Shown in pieces: positions 1-5,311 of a stretch of DNA of 7,433 nucleotides; within the stretch, counting starts at the first letter, position 1; every line of letters begins with the position of its first letter. The notes beneath the pieces were generated by a model that ran no database searches, had not been told where the DNA came from, and saw only the letters and a list, made by a program, of their open reading frames with translations. Origin of the DNA: an uncultured Collinsella sp. (GTDB lineage: Bacteria; Actinomycetota; Coriobacteriia; Coriobacteriales; Coriobacteriaceae); contig CAJJTG010000066.1 in assembly GCA_905194675.1 (NCBI GenBank), positions 1 through 7,433 of the forward strand, given 5' to 3'. The translations under genes were made by a program, and so were the position numbers.

Positions 1-779
1 CCCTGACGGGCTGCAGCGGCGGCGGCAAAGACCCCAAGGCCAACTTCGTCGGCAGCTGGGAACTCTCGGGTGGAACCCTGGAGGGTGAAGAACTGACCGA
101 TGAGTACATGAAGATGCTCGAGGATTGGGGTGTGCACTGCGTCCTGATTCTCGATGAGGATGGTACAGGTGCCCTCGACTTGTTCCTTGAAGTCGTCGAC
201 CTTAAATGGGAGGCAAAGGACGCCACCACCGTAACCATCACCGCCGAAGACGAGTCGCATGACATGAAGCTCAAGGACGGCAAGCTCATCCTCGAAGAGG
301 ATGACGGCAATCTTGTCTTTAGCAAGTCCGACAAGGACCTGTCCGGCACGGTGAAGAAGGATCGCGAGGCGGCCGAGAAGGAAGAAGAGATCGACGAGGC
401 CGTCGAAGACGACGACGTCCAGAAGATTGAAATCTCCCCCGCCGTCACCGTTGCCGATGACGACCTGTGCACCATTACCATCACCGAGAAGTTCAAGGAC
501 GAGTGGGGCGACATCGGTTTTGTCGTCAACATCACCAACAAGAGCGACAAGGACCTGACCTTCTACGCCCCCAGCGGCAAGACCAACGTCAACGGCACCA
601 TGAAGGAACCCTGGTTCTCGGCTCACCTGATGCCCGGCACCAACGCCACCGAGGAATTCACGTTCTCGAACGGCACGCTCGATAGCCTTGACGACCTGGT
701 CAATACGACCATCGGCATCGACGCCTACCTGACCGATTCCTACGAGGACGTTGCCTCCTACAGCGCAACCATCGCGTAA
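1..779 (+). CDS. Acidic surface lipoprotein, 5' end outside window
   Basis: The reading frame is open from base 3 and ends with TAA at 777-779. Its first visible codons read L-T-G-C, a classic lipobox with the lipidated cysteine at bases 12-14, followed by a short SGGG tether. The signal peptide therefore lies upstream of the window, and the ATG at 108 is internal (residue 33 of the mature chain). The mature protein is 255 residues. Residues about 10-100 (GSW near the start, then DGTGA and a DGKLIL strand) look like a lipocalin-type beta domain. A very acidic EEEIDEAVEDDD linker follows. The last 120 residues (FVVNITNKSDKDLTFY, then NVNGTMKEPW) resemble an Ig-like C-terminal domain seen in other gut bacterial lipoproteins. 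It should be anchored on the outer face of the membrane. I do not recognise a specific function; ligand binding is possible. It is convergent with the response regulator and followed by terminator hairpins. Confidence 0.85.
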   Translation, partial: LTGCSGGGKDPKANFVGSWELSGGTLEGEELTDEYMKMLEDWGVHCVLILDEDGTGALDLFLEVVDLKWEAKDATTVTITAEDESHDMKLKDGKLILEEDDGNLVFSKSDKDLSGTVKKDREAAEKEEEIDEAVEDDDVQKIEISPAVTVADDDLCTITITEKFKDEWGDIGFVVNITNKSDKDLTFYAPSGKTNVNGTMKEPWFSAHLMPGTNATEEFTFSNGTLDSLDDLVNTTIGIDAYLTDSYEDVASYSATIA

Positions 780-796
780 CGGCACGTAACATCAGC

Positions 797-820
797 CGCG
801 GATTGGCGGACACATCCGCG
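797..820. repeat. Small inverted repeat after the lipoprotein gene
   Basis: CGCGGAT (797-803) pairs perfectly with ATCCGCG (814-820) across a 10-nt loop. It starts 17 nt after the lipoprotein stop codon. There is no T-tract, so on its own it is a weak terminator, but it is the first of three consecutive hairpins between the convergent genes. Confidence 0.4.
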
Positions 821-830
821 CACACCAGAC

Positions 831-870
831 GGGGCCGCAGGAGATGATCCTGCGGCCCCGCCGCTTTATG
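831..870 (+). terminator. Rho-independent-type terminator of the lipoprotein gene
   Basis: GGGGCCGCAGGA (831-842) and TCCTGCGGCCCC (848-859) form a perfect 12-bp GC-rich stem with a 5-nt loop (GATGA). A short CTTTA run follows at 864-868. The U-tract is poor, but the stem is very stable and sits 51 nt after the lipoprotein stop codon. On the minus strand it would be the second hairpin met by read-through from the response regulator. Confidence 0.65.
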
Positions 871-893
871 CCGACAGCACTGCCCATACAAGC

Positions 894-940
894 AGGCCGC
901 CCGCCGTTTTTAGATGCGAAACGGTGGGCGGCCTATCTTT
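894..940. terminator. Long hairpin between convergent genes, probable terminator
   Basis: AGGCCGCCCGCCGTTT (894-909) and AAACGGTGGGCGGCCT (919-934) form a 16-bp stem with a single G-U pair on the + strand RNA and a 9-nt loop. The + strand continues ATCTTT (935-940). It lies 36 nt after the response regulator stop on the minus strand, where it would be the first hairpin met by the three-gene operon transcript. The tail there is not T-rich (GCTTGTAT). It plausibly stops or protects transcripts from both sides. Confidence 0.55.
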
Positions 941-970
941 GCGGCGCCGGAACACGGGTGAGCGCGTCGA

Positions 971-1594
971 TTACGGGCGCTCCATGTTGGGAACGATGCT
1001 GCCCTCGGTCACCGCATGCACGGCCAGGCGCATGATGTTGTCGTAGCCGGTCTTGCTCAGGATCTCCGAGATGCGGCGCTTGATGGTGCCCTCGCTCATA
1101 AACAGCTCGGCCGCAATCTCGCGGCGGCTTTTACCCTCGCAGGCAAGGCGCAAGATCGACAGCTCGACATCGTCGAGGGCCGCCGTGCCCGAGAAGATGC
1201 TCTCGGGCGGCTTGGGAAACGTGCAGTAACCCGCCAGCGTGGAGCGCATCACGGCGAACAGCTCGTCGATACCGACGTTCTTGTACACAAAGCTATCGAC
1301 GCCCGCCTCGCGGGCCTGATCGACAAAGGTGATCTCGGGCATGCCTGTCATGATAATGATGCGACACTCGGGCAGCTGTTCCTTGATGCGTGCCGCCGCC
1401 ACGATGCCGTTTGAATCGTGTTCGGTGCACACGTCCATCAGTATCATGTCCGGGCGCTCCTTGAGCGCGACACCCAAGGCCTCGGAGGCATCGGCGATCG
1501 CGGCAACGACGGTCATATCGGGCTGGTCGCCAACGGAGCGCGCCAGGCTCTCGCGCAGGATGGCCTGATCTTCGACAATTAACACGCGGATCAT
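971..1594 (-). CDS. NarL/FixJ-family response regulator
   Basis: A 207-residue two-domain response regulator, normal length for the NarL family. The receiver domain (1-120) has the acidic pair E8-D9, phosphoacceptor D54 in ILMDV, switch T83 (IIMTG), F102 and K105. The output domain (about 137-200) is a LuxR-type helix-turn-helix: VELSILRLACEGKSRREIA, then MSEGTIKRRISEILSKTG. Once phosphorylated by the upstream kinase it should bind DNA as a dimer and control transcription in the cytoplasm. DVCTEHDSNG after D54 and DSFVYK near K105 recall a receiver subfamily found from memory in clostridial and coriobacterial operons with the same sensor types. ATG at 1594 overlaps the kinase stop by 4 nt (ATGA) and has a good AAAGGAG site 6 nt upstream, so the start is secure and translation is probably coupled. 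Target genes are unknown. Confidence 0.93.
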   Translation of the reverse strand: MIRVLIVEDQAILRESLARSVGDQPDMTVVAAIADASEALGVALKERPDMILMDVCTEHDSNGIVAAARIKEQLPECRIIIMTGMPEITFVDQAREAGVDSFVYKNVGIDELFAVMRSTLAGYCTFPKPPESIFSGTAALDDVELSILRLACEGKSRREIAAELFMSEGTIKRRISEILSKTGYDNIMRLAVHAVTEGSIVPNMERP

Positions 1595-3090
1595 GAGTTT
1601 CTCCTTTGGGACGTGTCGCTGGCGTTAAGCGGAATGGATACCGTAAGCGTAAAGGGCGGGGTGGCGTGGACCTCTAGGCTGCCACCCAGATCTTGCGCGA
1701 CATGTCTCATACCTGGGATACCCGTTCCCTCGCGATACGATACGGGGGCCGGGGACCCGTCGTTAGAAATCGTCATGTGCGCGACGGCGTCAGCATCCGT
1801 CCTCTCCTGCCACAAGCGCACATGGACCCGATGCGCCTGCGCATGCTTGGTGGCGTTGGTCGAGGCCTCGCGGATAATCTGCAAAAAGGCGGCGGCGACA
1901 CGCGCGTCCTCAGGCAGCGCACCCTCAACATCGATCTGCACGCTCACCAGGCCAAAAGCATGGACGATATCGCCCAGTTGCTCTGCCGGTTCGGTGTCGC
2001 CCCCGCTGCGCAGATCGGCAGCGATTGAGCGCAGCAGCGGGTCGATCTGCTCGAGCGACTCGTCGTCCAAGCGCCCCTCCTCCAAATAGCGATGAAGGAT
2101 TGATAGGCGCTGGCCGATCACATCGTGAACGCGGGCGCGCATGCGCAGATAGGCCGCATTGTCGGCAACTTTTTTGACTTCTTCGATCTGGGCCTGGAGC
2201 TCTTGGCCCGCAAGCTCAAGCAGGTGGTTGGCCTGCGCCAGGCGGTCATGCGCATGCGCATACTCTGTCACGTCCAGACCGATTATGCGCTCGAACGAAC
2301 GGCCCGAGACCATAACGTCATCGCACACAAACAGGCGAATCTCGGCGGGAGAAACCTCGACCACCGCACGCGCCTCACCAAAGCGGTCCAGGTTGATCCG
2401 CACGCGGTTCTTACCGCCTTCGGGCATTTGCATGCTGAGCTTGCGCAGGTCGTTCCATGTACCGCTCATATCGCCTAGGTCGGTGGGCATATGAAGCTCC
2501 ACCAGGTTTTTGCGCATGCAGCGGTTCATGAGCAGTGGACGGCCCCTCGAGTCCAGATACAGGATGCCCACGGGAATCACGTTGATGGTTTCAATCGTCG
2601 AGAACGCGGTGATATCCTCTTGGCGGTTACGGACGTCCATCAAGAGCGCCGCGACGGAACGGAACAGGAAGAACGCTCCCTCTGCGATAAGGACAACGGC
2701 CCACACCGAGCCCATGGCAAAAACCACCGGCGGTGTCACGGCGCCAACAAGCAGCAGCTCGGCCAGCATGACAGGGCGACGATAGCGCACCATAAGGACC
2801 ACGCCATAGACAAAGATCGCGGCATTGAGCCACAGCACTCCGCCCATTGCCCTGGCGCAAACGTCAAGCGGCGCCACCAGATACGAGCCAGACGACGCGA
2901 ATAAGATGAGCGCCGAAATCATCAGGTGAAGCACAAGGCTCGTCTCGTAGGCGCAAATCACCTTACGGTTATAGGACGAGCGGCGCGATGCGATGAGCGG
3001 GACGTGGATCATCTGCAGACACGCAGCCAGGGCAAAGACAACATCGAGCGCAACGATTTGGGGAAGGATGAACGAAATCTGCATCGTCAC
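1591..3090 (-). CDS. Membrane histidine kinase, NarL-partner (HisKA_3-like) type
   Basis: A 499-residue sensor kinase. Residues about 10-150 hold roughly five hydrophobic membrane segments. A PAS-like segment follows (about 165-275; IPVGILYLDSRGRPLLMN is typical), then a coiled stretch (280-315). The dimerisation/phosphotransfer helix carries H322 in ARVHDVIGQRLS, the H-box form of kinases that pair with NarL/LuxR regulators. The ATPase domain has the N-box REASTNATKHAQA (E408, N412, K415, H416), SNDG (442-445) and the glycine loop GTGIPGM (455-461), so every catalytic element is present. It should autophosphorylate H322 and pass phosphate to D54 of the adjacent regulator. The GTG start at 3090 overlaps the upstream stop (GTGA), which favours it over the ATG two codons later. 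The signal is unknown. Confidence 0.92.
   Translation of the reverse strand: MTMQISFILPQIVALDVVFALAACLQMIHVPLIASRRSSYNRKVICAYETSLVLHLMISALILFASSGSYLVAPLDVCARAMGGVLWLNAAIFVYGVVLMVRYRRPVMLAELLLVGAVTPPVVFAMGSVWAVVLIAEGAFFLFRSVAALLMDVRNRQEDITAFSTIETINVIPVGILYLDSRGRPLLMNRCMRKNLVELHMPTDLGDMSGTWNDLRKLSMQMPEGGKNRVRINLDRFGEARAVVEVSPAEIRLFVCDDVMVSGRSFERIIGLDVTEYAHAHDRLAQANHLLELAGQELQAQIEEVKKVADNAAYLRMRARVHDVIGQRLSILHRYLEEGRLDDESLEQIDPLLRSIAADLRSGGDTEPAEQLGDIVHAFGLVSVQIDVEGALPEDARVAAAFLQIIREASTNATKHAQAHRVHVRLWQERTDADAVAHMTISNDGSPAPVSYREGTGIPGMRHVAQDLGGSLEVHATPPFTLTVSIPLNASDTSQRRNS
1601..1607 (-). promoter_or_regulatory. Ribosome binding site of the response regulator
   Basis: AAAGGAG on the minus strand, 6 nt before the ATG at 1594 and inside the last codons of the kinase gene. 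It fixes the regulator start and fits translational coupling through the ATGA overlap. Confidence 0.8.
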
Positions 3091-4970
3091 TCACCCGCCC
3101 TCGGCATCAAGACGATCATGCGCAGCTGGCCGGGCTCGCCCTCAAGGCGGTATGCCACGTTGCGCCCTTGCAGAGCGCTTTCGAGCTCTTGCGCAGCGGG
3201 CGTCTGCGAAAGATCTTCATCATCGTTGGAAAAAAGCGTGGCGCGCAGCTCGACACTGCACCGGTCATGGTCGCCCAAGTGATACATAAGCGCCGGATGG
3301 TCGGTGGTGTAGGCAAAAAACGCAAAGTCATACACGCAGTCGTACAGGGCGCTTACCGTACTGGCGTGCATCGGGCGCCGTATGGCGATAATCGAGGCGC
3401 AATCGACATCGATGGTGCGCAGGTCACTTGCAAGCTCGTTGGCGATGAGCTGAATGCGGTCGCGGTCAAAGCCGCTCTCCCCGTGCTGCGCCAGCGTGAG
3501 CGACCCCTTGCGCTTACAATAGGCGACGAGCATCTTGGCGCACTGCAGCATGCGGTAACGCTCGTGCGAAGACGCCTCATCGGTCAACGGCGGCAGCGAG
3601 CTCAGCAGGTCGTACATCCCTTCGAGCGCACGGGCAAGCGCTTGGTCCACGTCTTGGACCAGTAAGGTCTCGGCCTCTTGATCTGCCAAATGCGTCTTAA
3701 GGTCGTAGTCGGCGGCGAGTAGCTCGTTTTGACGCTGCAGCTCCATGCGACGATGTGCCAGTTCACGGTTAAGCTCGTTGAGCTCCGACACGTCTTGGGC
3801 AAGCAGGGCCGATCCGCCCAGCAGTGGAAAGGCACGGTACATCACATCGGGATCGGACGCCACGGCAAAGGCATGGGCGCGGCCGTGCTCCTGGATCCGC
3901 AACTCCTCACGCACGCCCACCGGCATTGGCTTTGACACCAGCGTGGCATAGACTTCCTGCAGGTCGCGCGTTAGAACTTTGAGGTCAAGCGGCAAGGTGT
4001 CGAAGATGCCGGCGATGTCGTGATACGACGGAATGACACCGCAATCGAGACAGATTTCCATCGCCACCACGCACAGGACGCAATAGACGAGCGAAAAGTT
4101 GAGCCTCCATGCCCAGGGCACGCGCAGAGCATACGAGATGGCAAAGAATGCGCCACCCAGCAGTACGAGCGCCGCCGTGCCCGAGAAACGCTGGATGCGA
4201 AAGGACGAGGACCGACCAACCAGGATAAAAAAGGCCGCGAAGTTAAAGGCCGTCCACACGAGGACAGCGAAATAACCCCAGCCGTACGTGTAATCGTTGC
4301 TCCAGGTGTCGCTTGTACGGTCAAAACGGAAGACCTGCCGGTGAAAATCGTTGGTGAGCACAAATCCGATAAGCAGGATGGCCACGATCCACAGGATGCC
4401 GCGATAGCGACGGCCCGCACGGTGTTGTTCCAGCCCCGCAAGGCGCAGACCGCACAACTGGTAGAGCAGCGGAATGAGCGTCATGGGCACGTAGTACAGG
4501 TACCACAGCACGGTGGCATAGAACGGCGTGAACGACTTGTACTTGAGAATGACTTCGATCATCCACAGGGCGCAGATGGTGGCGACGGCAACAAGGCGGC
4601 GGCGCAAGACGTGGTCCAGGCAGCGCAGGTACGCCAGCACACCCCAAATTGAAAACGCAATTCCGGCTATGAGCAACGGGAGGGAGCTCGAATGAATGAG
4701 TCCGTCCACAACCTCTTCGGATACCTCGCTATAGGCGGGCACGGCGTTAGACAGTTGGGGGTCGAAGGCGAACAGCACCGGCAAGACTGCAAAAAGCATG
4801 AGGAACAGCGCGGTGATGGCGCCGGCGATAGCAAAGACGCGGTGACGGTACGCCTGATGTGTTATGCCAACAAGGAATCGCGGCATGGCGAAGAGCCTGC
4901 CGCCCCTAAGATCCGCTACGGGCGCGGATCGGGCGGCCGCGTGGCCAATATGTCGTGCGCGGGTACCCAT
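3087..4970 (-). CDS. 7TM sensor protein with degenerate kinase-like C-terminus
   Basis: Up to 627 residues. Between about 47 and 309 lie seven or eight membrane helices resembling the histidine-kinase N-terminal 7TM module; VLWYLYYVPMTLIPLL (154-169) and LTNDFHRQVFRF (205-216) are the most telling parts. A PAS-like segment (about 318-395) and a coiled coil (395-440) follow. The C-terminus occupies the kinase place but lacks an H-box, an N-box asparagine and a glycine loop. AYCKRKGSLTL (483-493) recalls a YIKRRSNL-like motif of clostridial 7TM sensors, from memory. It is therefore probably a signal-sensing partner of the next gene's kinase rather than an enzyme. It is first in the operon, overlapping the kinase by 4 nt. 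The start is uncertain: the first ATG (4970) has no ribosome site, and the ATG at 4886 (MPRFLV, 599 residues) is an alternative because the 28 extra residues are basic and non-hydrophobic. Confidence 0.85.
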   Translation of the reverse strand: MGTRARHIGHAAARSAPVADLRGGRLFAMPRFLVGITHQAYRHRVFAIAGAITALFLMLFAVLPVLFAFDPQLSNAVPAYSEVSEEVVDGLIHSSSLPLLIAGIAFSIWGVLAYLRCLDHVLRRRLVAVATICALWMIEVILKYKSFTPFYATVLWYLYYVPMTLIPLLYQLCGLRLAGLEQHRAGRRYRGILWIVAILLIGFVLTNDFHRQVFRFDRTSDTWSNDYTYGWGYFAVLVWTAFNFAAFFILVGRSSSFRIQRFSGTAALVLLGGAFFAISYALRVPWAWRLNFSLVYCVLCVVAMEICLDCGVIPSYHDIAGIFDTLPLDLKVLTRDLQEVYATLVSKPMPVGVREELRIQEHGRAHAFAVASDPDVMYRAFPLLGGSALLAQDVSELNELNRELAHRRMELQRQNELLAADYDLKTHLADQEAETLLVQDVDQALARALEGMYDLLSSLPPLTDEASSHERYRMLQCAKMLVAYCKRKGSLTLAQHGESGFDRDRIQLIANELASDLRTIDVDCASIIAIRRPMHASTVSALYDCVYDFAFFAYTTDHPALMYHLGDHDRCSVELRATLFSNDDEDLSQTPAAQELESALQGRNVAYRLEGEPGQLRMIVLMPRAGE

Positions 4971-4979
4971 AGTGCTTTT

Positions 4980-4985
4980 AGTGTA
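4980..4985 (-). promoter_or_regulatory. Possible -10 element of the three-gene operon
   Basis: TACACT on the minus strand matches TATAAT at 4 of 6 positions and lies 9 nt before the first ATG (4970). Transcription from it would begin within a few bases of that ATG, giving a nearly leaderless message or an approximately 85-nt leader to the ATG at 4886. I see no good -35 at 16-18 bp. Two direct GCGGGCC copies (4994-5000 and 5006-5012) sit just upstream and could be a protein site. This is a weak call. Confidence 0.25.
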
Positions 4986-5056
4986 CCGACAGGCGGGCCC
5001 AAAAAGCGGGCCACATGTCCCAAAATCCGCCGACGGCGAGGGACGTCGCCAGCGAC

Positions 5057-5085
5057 TAGTCGTTTAAGAACGTCCCCAATGACTA
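5057..5085. repeat. Hairpin element A with 13-nt GTCCCC loop (REP-like)
   Basis: TAGTCGTT (5057-5064) pairs with AATGACTA (5078-5085), one pair being G-U, around the 13-nt loop TAAGAACGTCCCC. The same loop and architecture recur at 5197-5227 with a different stem. GGGACGT (5040-5046) can also pair with ACGTCCC (5070-5076), and CGACTAGTCG (5053-5062) is a perfect palindrome, so other folds are possible. It lies outside genes, upstream of the sensor operon. Confidence 0.7.
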
Positions 5086-5107
5086 AGACAAAACGAGCGA
5101 GGATTTT

Positions 5108-5136
5108 TGGACGCCCAAATGGCGAGAGTGGATAAT
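5108..5136 (+). promoter_or_regulatory. Promoter-like hexamers entering the inverted repeat
   Basis: On the + strand, TGGACG (5108-5113; 4 of 6 to TTGACA) is followed after exactly 17 bp by GATAAT (5131-5136; 5 of 6 to TATAAT). No gene lies downstream before the terminator at 5243-5283, so if active it would make a short RNA of about 140 nt. It may be a chance match inside a repeat. Confidence 0.25.
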
Positions 5137-5187
5137 CTCCCACTTTGAGCCCACAAACAGGCTAAAAACGGGAGATTATCCACTCTC
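5124..5187. repeat. Perfect 18-bp inverted repeat with nested stem
   Basis: GAGAGTGGATAATCTCCC (5124-5141) is the exact reverse complement of 5170-5187, with 28 nt between. Inside, TTT-G-AGCC (5144-5151) faces GGCT-A-AAA (5160-5167), so the whole element folds into one long imperfect stem with an 8-nt loop. There is no coding frame or obvious T-tract. Each arm contains GATAAT, a good -10 hexamer, on one strand. It lies between hairpin elements A and B. Confidence 0.85.
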
Positions 5188-5196
5188 ATTCTGCGG

Positions 5197-5227
5197 GCAC
5201 TCATTTAGGTACGTCCCCAATGAGTGC
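5197..5227. repeat. Hairpin element B with 13-nt GTCCCC loop (REP-like)
   Basis: GCACTCATT (5197-5205) pairs perfectly with AATGAGTGC (5219-5227) around the 13-nt loop TAGGTACGTCCCC. Compared with element A the loop differs at two positions. In the stem, two base pairs have swapped completely (T-A to C-G, G-C to C-G) and one G-U became A-U, so pairing is conserved while sequence is not. It lies in the same orientation as A, 140 bp away. Confidence 0.75.
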
Positions 5228-5242
5228 TTTCACTTCTTTTAA

Positions 5243-5285
5243 CAAAACGCCCGGCGGGCATTAACTGCTCGCCGGGCGTTTTGGT
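5243..5285 (-). terminator. Strong rho-independent terminator of the GH1 gene
   Basis: CAAAACGCCCGGCG (5243-5256) and CGCCGGGCGTTTTG (5270-5283) form a perfect 14-bp stem. Four more inner pairs (5257-5260 with 5266-5269, one G-U) leave a 5-nt loop TTAAC. On the minus strand the stem ends in GCGTTTTG followed by TTAAAAG, about 29 nt after the GH1 stop codon. The A-tract/T-tract layout is symmetrical, so it can also act on + strand transcripts. It separates GH1 from the signalling operon. Confidence 0.88.
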
Positions 5286-5311
5286 TAGGAGGCTATGGTT
5301 GTTGGGAAGCC

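Noticed and set aside
108..779. A lipoprotein gene starting at the ATG at 108
   Set aside because: The frame stays open upstream and contains a lipobox at bases 3-14, so 108 is internal.
1016..3665. Several + strand open frames of 90-165 codons opposite the response regulator, kinase and sensor genes
   Set aside because: All are shadows of genes that show complete family motifs in the minus-strand frames.
4020..4652. A 210-codon open frame on the + strand opposite the 7TM sensor gene
   Set aside because: The product is charged, without domains, and mirrors membrane-coding sequence on the other strand; no ribosome site supports it.
3087..4970. Calling the first operon gene an active histidine kinase
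   Set aside because: The only histidines in the kinase-like region (for example H469 in SSHERYR) are not in an H-box context, and no N-box or glycine loop is present.
5124..5187. The 18-bp inverted repeat as an insertion-sequence end pair
   Set aside because: Only 28 bp lie between the arms, there is no transposase, and I see no flanking target duplication.
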